DNA of 40,549 bases from JAICIG01 sp035532215 (lineage in GTDB: Bacteria > Planctomycetota > Planctomycetia > Pirellulales > JAICIG01). Under the pieces are notes generated by a model, which had not been told where the DNA came from, searched no databases, and saw only the letters and a program-made list of their open reading frames with translations. A program made the position numbers and the translations under genes. How positions within the stretch are numbered: the first letter of the stretch is position 1; the number at the start of each line of letters is the position of its first letter. The stretch is taken from contig DATKRK010000295.1 in the NCBI GenBank assembly GCA_035532215.1, forward strand, positions 1-40,549. Reading direction: 5' to 3'. This document shows positions 24,847 to 32,672 of this stretch, piece by piece.

Positions 24847-24929
24847 CCGTCATCTCCTTCGCAGGTTGAATATACAGCACCGATCGCATCAATGTATATT
24901 GATGAACGGTTGCATGCAAGCCTGGGATT
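24847..24929 (-). promoter_or_regulatory. Probable promoter region of the thioredoxin-fold gene
   Basis: An AT-rich segment upstream of the redoxin start. On the minus strand it reads TTGCAT, 15 bases, TATACA, and further down TATATT (plus strand 24870-24876 and 24893-24899 form an inverted aatatac/gtatatt pair). Spacing is shorter than ideal, so the exact hexamers are uncertain. The inverted pair could also be an operator. Confidence 0.35.
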
Positions 24930-25064
24930 CTAGTGCGCTGTCAGCCGAGAGTTGATGCATGTCCAAGTGATGGGTGGCTGGGTTTTGCTGGGGCATCGCC
25001 TAGGCTCTGCCGCCAGCCACCCTGGGCGATAACATTCGTCAAAACAGGGCTGACAGAGCACTAG
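24930..25064. repeat. Family B palindromic repeat, copy B1
   Basis: A 135-bp element with ends ctagtgcgctgtcagcc and ggctgacagagcactag, which are complementary at 16 of 17 positions, and CTAG at both extremes. Its core (gctggggcatcgcctaggct... and ctgccgccagccaccc) matches copy B2 in inverse orientation. The right-hand CTAG supplies the stop codon (TAG, plus-strand 25061-25063) of the neighbouring histidine kinase. Confidence 0.88.
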
Positions 25065-26785
25065 CCCGTCGCCGCCTGACGGCCGTTGACTGGATCGCTC
25101 AGGTAGTCGGCGGGCTCGCAGGAGCCATCCGGCATTCGTCGGCAATTGAAGCAACAACGTACTTCCGTCCCGCAGTGGACGGGAACAACTTCGAGTTTGG
25201 CGCCAATCAATTGGGCGCGATATCGCATGATTCGCAACCCCATGCCGAAGGCGGCCGTCTCCGCCGAGGGCTTCAACCCTAAACCATCGTCCGCCACCTT
25301 GAGCGTGATGCGGTCGCCGTCCACGGCCAGGCTGATGCAAATGTGCTTGGCCGAGCCGTGCTTCACGGCGTTCGTCACCGCCTCTTGCGACATGCGATAC
25401 AGATTCGTCGCCACGTCGTTGTTGGGAATGCAGACGGGCACAGTGCACTGAAATGTGCAGACCACGTCGTGCAGATCGCTGGTGCGGGCGGCCAAATCGG
25501 CCAGCGCCGCCATCAATCCTTCGCGGTCGAGCTGCACCGGGACGAGCCCCCTGGAGAGAATTCGCACCCTGCGCAGCGCGTCGTCGAGGCCGTCGGCGAT
25601 CTTGGCGGCCATTTTCGCCTCCGGCGCGCACTTCTCCTCCAGCATGGCGGCCAGCCTCTGGCTCAGCATCGCCAGCCCGGTGAGTTCCTGCCCTGTGCCG
25701 TCGTGCAGATCCTGGCCGATTCGCCGCTGTTCGCGGCCGGCAATGTCCAGCACCTCTCGCTCGAGCGCCTTCTGCTCGGTGATGTCGCGGACGATCGAGG
25801 CGATGCCGATGACCTTGCCCGCCGGATCCTTGATCGGACACGCAGTGAGCGAGACGTCGATCACTCTGCCGTCCTTGGTCAGCCGCTTCGATTCGCGCTG
25901 CTCGACGTGGATGCGGTGAACGGCCGACGAGAGATCTTCGCGGGCCTCGGGAAGCAAGGGCGGAGGGAGAAGCCTCGCCGTCGGCTGGCCGAGCATCTCC
26001 TCGGCGCGATAGCCGAAGATTTGCGTGGCGCCGGCGTTCCAGTTCGTAACGATCCCCTCGATGGTTTCGCCGATAATCGCGTCTTCCGACGACTCGACGA
26101 TGGCCGCCAGGCGGCGAGATGTCTCGTCGGCGCTTCGCTCGCGGCGGAAATCCCGGCGGAACAGCACGAACGCCAGGCCCACCAGGCCGACTCCGATGGC
26201 GGGGCCGATGCCGTCCGTGGCCGCGGCCAGTTGGGCGCTGCGGCGCGAATCCGCGGCGCCTGCGGCAAGCGCCGCCTCCTTTTGCCGGCGGATTTCGGCG
26301 ACGTGATAGCGAATCTCGCTCATCAGGCGCCGCTCGCGCTCGGCCGCAATCGACTGCCGAGCCGCCTCCAAGCCGCCGCTCTGCCGGGCGACCGTGGCCG
26401 ACTGCAGTTCGGCGACCCGCGCATCGATCGCCTGACGCAACAGGGCCAACTGCGCCCGTTGTACGACGTGGTCGGCGGCCAGCCGGTCCAGCCGGGCGGT
26501 TGCGTCATCGATCCGCCCGACGGCGACATGGAAGCGCTCCAAATCCTCCGCCTCGCCGAAAATGACGAATCCTCGCAGGGCCGATTCGGCGTCCCGCAAT
26601 AGCCCGCGCAGATTCAGCAGCAACTCCAATTGCGCTTGGAGTTCGATCAACCGGCTCTCGTTCGAGGAGATCCGGTGAAGATTGACCTCGACGAAGCTGT
26701 ACTCCGCCAAGACCACGAGGACGATGGCCAACAACCCGATCGTCGAGCCCAGCGGCAGCCCCAATCGGTTGCAGAGGCGCTTCAT
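25061..26785 (-). CDS. Sensor histidine kinase, CHASE3-like plus PAS plus HisKA_3
   Basis: 574 residues. It has a membrane helix (STIGLLAIVLVVLAEYSFV), an extracytoplasmic helical segment of about 150 residues resembling CHASE3 (LRDAESALRGFVIFGEAEDL), a second membrane helix (GIGPAIGVGLVGLAFVLFRR), and a PAS domain (AIVESSEDAIIGETIEGIVT to ASIVRDITEQKALE). The HisKA_3 segment is REQRRIGQDLHDGTGQELTG, with phospho-acceptor His361, followed by the ATPase (RMSQEAVTNAVKHGSAKHIC, DDGLGLKP, GMGLRIMRYRAQLIGA). It overlaps the response regulator stop by one base (TGATG at 26787-26783), so MKRLCN is chosen over the upstream ATG. The C-terminus runs about 25 residues beyond the ATPase and ends in the CTAG of repeat B1. 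Confidence 0.88.
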   Translation of the reverse strand: MKRLCNRLGLPLGSTIGLLAIVLVVLAEYSFVEVNLHRISSNESRLIELQAQLELLLNLRGLLRDAESALRGFVIFGEAEDLERFHVAVGRIDDATARLDRLAADHVVQRAQLALLRQAIDARVAELQSATVARQSGGLEAARQSIAAERERRLMSEIRYHVAEIRRQKEAALAAGAADSRRSAQLAAATDGIGPAIGVGLVGLAFVLFRRDFRRERSADETSRRLAAIVESSEDAIIGETIEGIVTNWNAGATQIFGYRAEEMLGQPTARLLPPPLLPEAREDLSSAVHRIHVEQRESKRLTKDGRVIDVSLTACPIKDPAGKVIGIASIVRDITEQKALEREVLDIAGREQRRIGQDLHDGTGQELTGLAMLSQRLAAMLEEKCAPEAKMAAKIADGLDDALRRVRILSRGLVPVQLDREGLMAALADLAARTSDLHDVVCTFQCTVPVCIPNNDVATNLYRMSQEAVTNAVKHGSAKHICISLAVDGDRITLKVADDGLGLKPSAETAAFGMGLRIMRYRAQLIGAKLEVVPVHCGTEVRCCFNCRRMPDGSCEPADYLSDPVNGRQAATG

Positions 26786-27501
26786 CAATGTTCCAGCACC
26801 CATTGAACGGCGTGCTTCGTCAACTCCACCGAGTTTTTCAGCTTCAACTTGTCCTTGATCCGCTCGCGGTGCGCCTGAACGGTCTTATGACTGATTTCCA
26901 AGGCGGAAGCAATGGCGCCGGTCGTCATGCCGCGGCCGATGAGACCGAAGACTTCCAATTCCCGGTCCGAGAGCGATTCCAGCATCGAGCGCGGATGCTC
27001 TTTATCCGGCGAACCGAACGCCAGTTGCACCACCCGCTCGAGCATCGGTTGGCTGAGATACGTCCTTCCTTCCAGGACGCAGCGAATCGCCTGGATGATC
27101 GTGCGGCTGGCCTGCTGTTTATGGACGTAACCTGCCGCGCCGGCCCGCATGGCGCGCTCGGCAAACAGGGCCTCTTCGTGCATGGTCAGCACCAACAGTT
27201 TGACCTGCGGGTAAGCCGTTCTGAACTCCTTGAGCAATTCGAGCCCGCTGCCGTCGCTCAAGGTCAAATCCACGATCGCGACGTGCGGCGGCCCGGCGGC
27301 GGCCAGTTGGCGAGCCTCGGCAACTCCGCTCGCCTCGCAGCAAATCTCGAAATCGCCCTCGGCGGAGATCAACGCGGCGAGACCTTGGCGCATCAACGGG
27401 TGATCGTCGACGATCATCACCCGCACCCGCGGCGTCGGCTGACTCTTGCGGGCAGGAGTGGTTCGTGATTCGTCCGCCACGGGAAATTTCGCTGCTTCCA
27501 A
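26785..27501 (-). CDS. NarL/LuxR-family response regulator
   Basis: 238 residues. The receiver has acidic pair Asp32/Asp33 (MIVDDHPLMRQG), phospho-acceptor Asp78 (VAIVDLTLSDGSG), Thr106 (LLVLTMHEE) and Lys128 (GYVHKQQ). A LuxR-type helix-turn-helix lies at about 165-230: LSDRELEVFGLIGRGMTTGA, IASALEISHKTVQAHRERIK. It is the first gene of a two-gene operon with the kinase downstream, which is its cognate sensor by context and overlap. An N-terminal extension of about 25 residues precedes the receiver; it is uncertain whether that part is translated. Targets unknown. Confidence 0.92.
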   Translation of the reverse strand: MEAAKFPVADESRTTPARKSQPTPRVRVMIVDDHPLMRQGLAALISAEGDFEICCEASGVAEARQLAAAGPPHVAIVDLTLSDGSGLELLKEFRTAYPQVKLLVLTMHEEALFAERAMRAGAAGYVHKQQASRTIIQAIRCVLEGRTYLSQPMLERVVQLAFGSPDKEHPRSMLESLSDRELEVFGLIGRGMTTGAIASALEISHKTVQAHRERIKDKLKLKNSVELTKHAVQWVLEH

Positions 27502-28178
27502 GATTCACGACCCGTTGAATTCGACTGGACCTGAATTCGACCGGATTTCCTGGCACGCGCGGCCGCCAGCCGAACGGCCCCGTCGCCCGCTGTGCGAGCA
27601 GCTTACTCGGGTTCTTCAACGCTTTCCATACTTAGGGGAGACATCTAACTGAATCCTGACAATCCCCTAACGTCCGTCGAAGTTTGCGAACCGGGCGTCA
27701 CGGCCCTGGGGAGCCGTCGATGTAGGACAAACGCCTATATCTGAATAATCTTGAGGACTATTACTGATTGGGATTTAAATCCTGAAAGAATACGCATCGG
27801 CCCGATTTACCATCGGCGTTCCTACGCACACAATGCTATCCGCACGAGAGCTTTTCGGTTCCTCGTTGCACACAGTCACGGCGCCGGGCGAATGTTCGTT
27901 AGCGCGTGACACAAGAGTTGAAGCGCACGATCATCGTGGATAGGCGATCGTCTGCATCGCTCTGCAGAGCGTCGTCAGGCAGGCACGCCCGAGCCTGAGT
28001 GTGCCACCAAGCTGCCGACGCCATGCGAGAGTGCAAGTCTCTCATCTTGCACTATCTGCTCGTTGCTGCGCGCGTAACTATGCAATGCTTGCATAGTGTC
28101 CTATCGACGCGCTGCTATTTACATCCGCTGCTGCCGTTCAGGCGGGTGGTTGAATAATAACGCCGCAGTGATAAATGT
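27502..28178. other. Gene-free AT-richer stretch with several hairpins
   Basis: Nearly 680 bp without a recognisable gene. Base composition drops: 27721-27780 has 20 G+C in 60 by my count, while neighbouring genes are far higher. A weak promoter-like pair is TTGAGG (27751-27756), 17 bases, TTTAAA (27774-27779). Three small structures follow: agtgcaag/cttgcact (28030-28053), actatgcaa-tgc-ttgcatagt (28077-28097) and the palindrome cgctctgcagagcg near 27957-27970. A small RNA, a long leader or a decayed gene are all possible. No tRNA or known riboswitch was recognised. Confidence 0.5.
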
Positions 28179-28401
28179 CTGTTGTGCAGACGACTTGTTA
28201 TTGGACATAAAACAACATCCAAAGAGTGCAGGAGTTTAACGCGGCGCTCGTGCGCATTAAATACATTGAAGCTAGACTCTGCCCCCAGTGACTATCGCCG
28301 GCGGTGGACCTCGGCTCAACGCAGTCCGACCCACTGAAGTCTGAACTACGCGGGCGCGGCGGCCGAAGTTCGGTTTCGTTCATCTTAGAAGGAGAGTCTG
28401 A
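28179..28401 (+). promoter_or_regulatory. Upstream region of the first DUF1559 gene (duplicated)
   Basis: About 220 bp that are also found, diverged but alignable throughout, in front of the second DUF1559 gene (29801-30024). Shared blocks include attaaatacattgaagct, ctcggctcaacgcagtccga and the ribosome binding site aaggagagtctga directly before the ATG. The promoter is likely near attaaatacattgaagctaga, but hexamers are not clear. Confidence 0.55.
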
Positions 28402-29553
28402 ATGTTGAAAACGTTTCGTCGAGGGGCTGCAGCGTACGCTGCCAGGCGACCGAAGAGCGGTTTCACGCTCGTCGAGTTGCTCGTAGTGATGGTCATCATC
28501 GCGGTATTGATCGCGTTGCTGCTGCCCGCGGTGCAAAGAGCCCGCGAAGCGGCTCGGCGCATGCAATGCACCAACAACATGAAGCAGGTGGCGCTGGCGG
28601 CGCTCAACTACGAGCAGAACTACAGGATCCTGCCGCCGCGGACGATCTACGCGCCGTGGGTGGGGGGCCCTGGGATCAAGCTGACTGCCACGTCGACCTT
28701 GCTGCTCCCCTTCCTTGAGCAGCGCAAGATGTGGAACCAGGTCAATTTCAACTATCCCTGGTGTTACAGCTCGACAGGGGCGGTGCTCAACAGCGGGACC
28801 GGAACCGCGTACGCAAATACGAGCAACGTCGTGAACGGGCTGGTCGCCAACATTACGTTGCCGATCTTCCTCTGCCCCAGCGCACCGAACCCGCGCCTGC
28901 CGATCCCCAACGCGGCTGGAATCACCAACCGGGCTCTTGACACGGATTACGGCTATGCCGGTACAACGGAAGCGTTCGGCTACACCGATTACGCGATCCA
29001 AGAAGGGCTGAACGTGGATACCGCGGCGGCCTACCTCGGCTACCCAGCTTCGATCACCACAACGTACTCGGACACTTCGCAATATGGGGGCGTGATCCCC
29101 GGCCCTTATTTTCACACCGGGCCCTTCACGTATGGCACTCCGATCGCCATGATTACCGATGGTACGTCGGAGACGATCGGCTGGATTGAAGACGCCGGCA
29201 AACCGGCGCTCTATTACGGCAATCAGCTCTCCAGCGTCAACTACGGCGACCCCGGCGTGACTCCCGGCACCACGACCGACGGTTGGGGTTGGGCCGACAC
29301 CGAAATCGGCGCCTTCATCGACGGCGCCCTCAACGGGACGGGGCCCGGCATCGTCAACGTCCTCGGCCCGAATGCCGCCACGTGCTTTGTCAACTGCGTG
29401 AACGATTCGGAAATCTACGCCTTCCATGACGGGGGCGCCAACGTGTCGTACGTCGACGGCTCGGTACACTTCATCAGCACCGACATCAATGGCTTTGTCC
29501 TCGGCTCGTTGTGCACGATGGTTGGGGGAGAGATCGCCAACAATCCCGACTGA
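28402..29553 (+). CDS. DUF1559 prepilin-like protein, copy 1
   Basis: 383 residues, planctomycete DUF1559 family (H-X9-DG). A type IV pilin-like leader ends at Gly20, with the processed N-terminus FTLVELLVVMVIIAVLIALL and then LPAVQRAREAARRMQCTNNM. The C-terminus carries the motif FHDGGANVSYVDGSVHFI. These proteins are thought to be processed by a prepilin peptidase and to sit on or in the cell envelope as pseudopilins; their exact role is unknown. A strong GGAG precedes the start by 7 bases. It forms a tandem pair with the gene at 30025, sharing nearly the whole N-terminal 85 residues; differences cluster in the middle (about 190-245). An intrinsic terminator follows. Confidence 0.92.
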   Translation: MLKTFRRGAAAYAARRPKSGFTLVELLVVMVIIAVLIALLLPAVQRAREAARRMQCTNNMKQVALAALNYEQNYRILPPRTIYAPWVGGPGIKLTATSTLLLPFLEQRKMWNQVNFNYPWCYSSTGAVLNSGTGTAYANTSNVVNGLVANITLPIFLCPSAPNPRLPIPNAAGITNRALDTDYGYAGTTEAFGYTDYAIQEGLNVDTAAAYLGYPASITTTYSDTSQYGGVIPGPYFHTGPFTYGTPIAMITDGTSETIGWIEDAGKPALYYGNQLSSVNYGDPGVTPGTTTDGWGWADTEIGAFIDGALNGTGPGIVNVLGPNAATCFVNCVNDSEIYAFHDGGANVSYVDGSVHFISTDINGFVLGSLCTMVGGEIANNPD

Positions 29554-29603
29554 GCACGACCCGGCTTGAGGGCCGATTTCACCAGCTTGGTTGACGGTCG
29601 GGC

Positions 29604-29642
29604 GGCGCCCTGGTTGCACAGGGCGCCGCGCCGGCCTTTTTT
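29604..29642 (+). terminator. Intrinsic terminator of DUF1559 copy 1
   Basis: A perfect 9-bp stem, ggcgccctg (29604-29612) and cagggcgcc (29619-29627), with the loop gttgca. A T-run (29637-29642) follows after gcgccggcc. It is placed 50 bp after the stop codon. Confidence 0.8.
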
Positions 29643-29643
29643 C

Positions 29644-29790
29644 CTAGTGCTTCTTCAAGTCTGAGTTGATAGGTGAGGGTGGCTGGCGGCAGAGCGAAGC
29701 GATGCCCCAGCGAACTGGGGTTTCGCCGAGGCTCAGCCCCAGGCGCCCATCATTTGAGCATACATCAATCAGCGGCTGACAGAGCACTAG
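29644..29790. repeat. Family B palindromic repeat, copy B2
   Basis: A 147-bp element with CTAG at both ends. The right arm ggctgacagagcactag is identical to that of B1; the left arm matches only for the first eight bases (ctagtgct). The core (29678-29747) matches B3 at 66 of 70 positions and B1 in reverse orientation. It sits exactly between the two duplicated DUF1559 units, just after the T-run of the first terminator. Confidence 0.88.
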
Positions 29791-29800
29791 TGCTGAATTT

Positions 29801-30024
29801 CTGTTACGCAGACGAATTGTCATAGAACGTAAAACAACATCTAAAGCGCGCAGGAAGGTAACGCGGCGCTTGCGTGAATTAAATACATTGAAGCTATACT
29901 TCGCCGCAAGTGACTATCGTCGGCGGTGGAACTCGGCTCAACGCAGTCCGACCCACCGAAGTCTAAACAACGCAGGCGCGGCGGCCACGGGTAGGGTTTC
30001 GTTCATCGAAAAAGGAGAGTCTGA
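29801..30024 (+). promoter_or_regulatory. Upstream region of the second DUF1559 gene (duplicated)
   Basis: Counterpart of 28179-28401. Preserved blocks include attaaatacattgaagct, ctcggctcaacgcagtccga and aaggagagtctga before the ATG. In this copy the sequence reads agctatact where copy 1 has agctagact; TATACT is a better -10 match, so the two promoters may differ in strength. Confidence 0.5.
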
Positions 30025-31191
30025 ATGTTGAAAACGTTTCGTCTTGGGGCTGCAGCGAAAGCTGCAAGGCGACCGAAGAGCGGTTTCACGCTCGTCGAGT
30101 TGCTCGTGGTGATGGTCATCATCGCGGTCTTGATCGCGTTGCTGTTGCCCGCGGTGCAAAGGGCCCGCGAAGCGGCGCGGCGCATGCAATGCACCAACAA
30201 CATGAAGCAGATCGCCTTGGCTGCGCTCAACTACGAGCAGAACTATAAGGTCTTGCCGCCGCGCACGATTTACGCGATCTCGCCGTTGGACGGCTCGGCT
30301 AACGCCAAGCTGACCGCCACGACGACCTTGCTGCTCCCCTTCATGGAGCAGCGCAAGATCTGGAATCAGGTCAACTTCAACTATCCTTGGTGTTACAGCT
30401 CGGCGGGGGCGGTGCTCAACAGCGGGACCGGAACCGCGTACGCCAATACGAGCAACGTCGTGAACGGGCTGATCGCCAACGTTACGTTGCCGGTCTTCCT
30501 CTGCCCCAGCGCGCCCAACCCGCGCCTGCCGATCCCCAACCAGGCTGGAATCACCAACCGCGGCCTTGATGGCACGGCGTATGGCTACGCCGGCGCCACG
30601 GCCAACTTTGGCTATTGCGACTACACGATCAACGAAGGGTTTAACGCGGCCGTCGCGGCGACGTACCTCGGCTACCCGACTAGCATCACCTCAATTTACG
30701 CGAAGGGTACGCAATATAACGGTAACATCCCCGGCCCTTACTGGCACGCCAAGTCCTTCACGTGGGGCACTCCGATCGCCATGGTTCTCGATGGTACGTC
30801 GGAGACGATCGGCTGGTTCGAAGACGCCGGCCGCCCGGCGCTCTGGTACGGCAATCAGCAATCCGCTCTCAACTACGGCGACGCGGGCGTGACTCCCGGC
30901 ACCACGACCGACGGCTGGGGTTGGGCCGACACCGAAATCGGCGCCTTCGTTGGCGGCGCCTTCCAGGCGGTGGGCTATAACACCGCGATCCTTAACGTCA
31001 TTGGCCCGAATGCGGCCACCTGCTTCGTCAACTGCACTAACGATTCGGAAATCTACGCATTCCATGACGGTGGCGCCAACGTGTCGTACGTCGACGGCTC
31101 GGTACACTTCATCAGCATCGATATCAACGGCTATGTGCTTGCCGCGTTAATCACGCAGGTTGGGGGAGAGATCGTCAACAATCCCGACTGA
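30025..31191 (+). CDS. DUF1559 prepilin-like protein, copy 2
   Basis: 388 residues, a tandem paralog of the gene at 28402. The N-terminal pilin-like segment (cleavage after Gly20) and the final FHDGGANVSYVDGSVHFI are identical to copy 1. Only Arg7Leu, Tyr12Lys, Val63Ile and a few other changes occur in the first 85 residues. The middle differs most (for example TANFGYCDYTINEGFNAAV against TEAFGYTDYAIQEGLNVDT), and a short insertion lies near residue 318 (FQAVGYNTAILN). This pattern fits a duplication followed by divergence of a surface-exposed part. Its terminator is decayed, and a phytase-esterase-like gene follows 139 bp downstream in the same direction. Confidence 0.92.
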   Translation: MLKTFRLGAAAKAARRPKSGFTLVELLVVMVIIAVLIALLLPAVQRAREAARRMQCTNNMKQIALAALNYEQNYKVLPPRTIYAISPLDGSANAKLTATTTLLLPFMEQRKIWNQVNFNYPWCYSSAGAVLNSGTGTAYANTSNVVNGLIANVTLPVFLCPSAPNPRLPIPNQAGITNRGLDGTAYGYAGATANFGYCDYTINEGFNAAVAATYLGYPTSITSIYAKGTQYNGNIPGPYWHAKSFTWGTPIAMVLDGTSETIGWFEDAGRPALWYGNQQSALNYGDAGVTPGTTTDGWGWADTEIGAFVGGAFQAVGYNTAILNVIGPNAATCFVNCTNDSEIYAFHDGGANVSYVDGSVHFISIDINGYVLAALITQVGGEIVNNPD

Positions 31192-31241
31192 GCACGACCC
31201 GGCTTGAGGGCCGATTTCGCCAGCTTAGTTGACGGCCGGGC

Positions 31242-31279
31242 GGCACCCTGGTTGCACAGGGCGCCGCGCCGGCCTGTTT
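31242..31279 (+). terminator. Decayed terminator of DUF1559 copy 2
   Basis: The same stem-loop as at 29604, but the left arm is ggcaccctg, which loses one pair, and the T-run is interrupted (cctgtttccc). Termination is probably weaker, allowing read-through into the gene at 31331. Confidence 0.55.
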
Positions 31280-31330
31280 CCCGTTATTTCACCGAACAAG
31301 ATACAAAACGTGCATTGGAGGCGTTTCGCC

Positions 31331-32584
31331 ATGAAGAGGTCGATTATCTGCGGGGCGGTCGCGACGTTGACGGTCATCGTATTGCTGAGCGGGCCCGCCG
31401 GCCTGCGAGCCGAGGTCGCGCTGCTGGGCGCGGTCAGCTTTGCGGGCGACGCGACCGATCTTTCGGGCCAGAGCGAACCGTTGGAAGGCGGCGTGCCCGC
31501 GAACCGTCTGGGAGGAATCTCAGCCATCGAGTACACGGGCGCTGACGATCTCTACTGGCTGCTGCCCGACCGGGGACCGGCCGACGGGGCGACGTCGTAC
31601 CGCTGCCGCTTTCATCGAGTGCGGCTCAAAGTACAGCCCGATTCCGCCAAGCCCGTCTCGGCGACGCTGGTCTCGACCGGCTTCTTGCGCAACGAACAAG
31701 GCGAACACCTGCTAGGTTCCGCCGCCGCGTTCAACCCCGATGACCCGGCCAAGGGATTGCGCTTCGATCCCGAATCCATTCGCCGCGGCAACGGGCGATT
31801 CTATCTTTCCGACGAATACGGCCCCTTCGTTGCCGAATTCTCCGAGGCGGGCCTTCGCAGCCGGTTGCTGAACGTGCCGGCGCGATTCCAGGTTTTGCAC
31901 CGCTCGGCCAACCCCGCGGAGGAAAACCGGCAGAACGCCAGCGGCCGCCAGTCGAACAAGGGCCTGGAGGGCATGGCGGTCACGCCAGACGGTAAGCGCC
32001 TGGTAGCAATCATTCAGCAGCCCTTGATCCAGGACAGCGAGGCCGCAACGGCGGGCGGCAAACGCCGCGGCCGCAACAATCGCATTCTGCTGTTGGAGCT
32101 TCCCGAGGGAAAATCCCAAGAGTACGTATACGTCTTGGAAGATACGGCTTATGGCGTCAGCGAAGTCTTGGCCATCAACGACCACGAGTTCCTGGTGCTG
32201 GAGCGCGACGGCAAGGGGGGAGACAAGGCGGAGTACAAGCGGCTGTATAAGATCGATTTGGCCGGGGCCAGCGATGTCAGCGGGCGCGACGCATTGCCCG
32301 CCGACGAACTGCCCAAGGACGTGCGCCCGGTGAAGAAGTCCTTGTTCCTCGACCTGCTCGAGCCTCGGTTCGGCATCCGGGGGCCGGCGTGTTCGGAGAA
32401 ATTCGAGGGCCTGGCCTTCGGTCCCGACTTGGCCGACGGCCGCCGCTTGCTGGTCGTCGCCTGCGACAACGACTTCGAAGCGGATAAGCCGATGATCGTG
32501 TATGCGTTTGCCGTCGACGGCAGCGACCTGCCCCGGTTTGGTTGGTCGCTTGGCGGGGACAAGCGGCCCTCCGATAAGAAGTGA
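31331..32584 (+). CDS. Esterase-like activity of phytase family protein, secreted
   Basis: 417 residues. A signal peptide (IICGAVATLTVIVLLSGPAG, then LRAEV) is followed by a propeller-like phytase-esterase domain (PF13449 type): NRLGGISAIEYTGADDLYWL, LPDRGPADG, LRFDPESIRRGNGRFYLSDE, YGPFVAEFSEAG, NKGLEGMAVTPDGKRLVAII, HEFLVLERDGKGGDKAEYKR and EKFEGLAFGPDLADGRRLLV. The conserved PES, DE and EG clusters are those of the family. The true substrate of most members is unknown. The frame extends back to 31229, but the ATG at 31331 starts the signal peptide and has GGAGG about 10 bases upstream. It may be partly expressed by read-through from the DUF1559 gene. Confidence 0.86.
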   Translation: MKRSIICGAVATLTVIVLLSGPAGLRAEVALLGAVSFAGDATDLSGQSEPLEGGVPANRLGGISAIEYTGADDLYWLLPDRGPADGATSYRCRFHRVRLKVQPDSAKPVSATLVSTGFLRNEQGEHLLGSAAAFNPDDPAKGLRFDPESIRRGNGRFYLSDEYGPFVAEFSEAGLRSRLLNVPARFQVLHRSANPAEENRQNASGRQSNKGLEGMAVTPDGKRLVAIIQQPLIQDSEAATAGGKRRGRNNRILLLELPEGKSQEYVYVLEDTAYGVSEVLAINDHEFLVLERDGKGGDKAEYKRLYKIDLAGASDVSGRDALPADELPKDVRPVKKSLFLDLLEPRFGIRGPACSEKFEGLAFGPDLADGRRLLVVACDNDFEADKPMIVYAFAVDGSDLPRFGWSLGGDKRPSDKK

Positions 32585-32672
32585 AGCGCCCAGCGCTGGT
32601 CAGCCGGCGCTTGGCTGATAAAATGGCGCGAGCTAGATCGCGGAACGCTGCCTTTGGGAATGAGAACGACGC

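Noticed and set aside
24930..25841. 303-residue minus-strand frame over the kinase 3' end
   Set aside because: Low-complexity Arg/Gly-rich translation out of frame with the clear kinase; it crosses repeat B1.
27446..27652. 68-residue plus-strand frame upstream of the response regulator
   Set aside because: It overlaps the response regulator 5' end and has no recognisable feature.
28030..28097. tRNA or CRISPR-like structure
   Set aside because: The stems are too short and there is no TTCGA loop or anticodon arm; the repeats are not regularly spaced.
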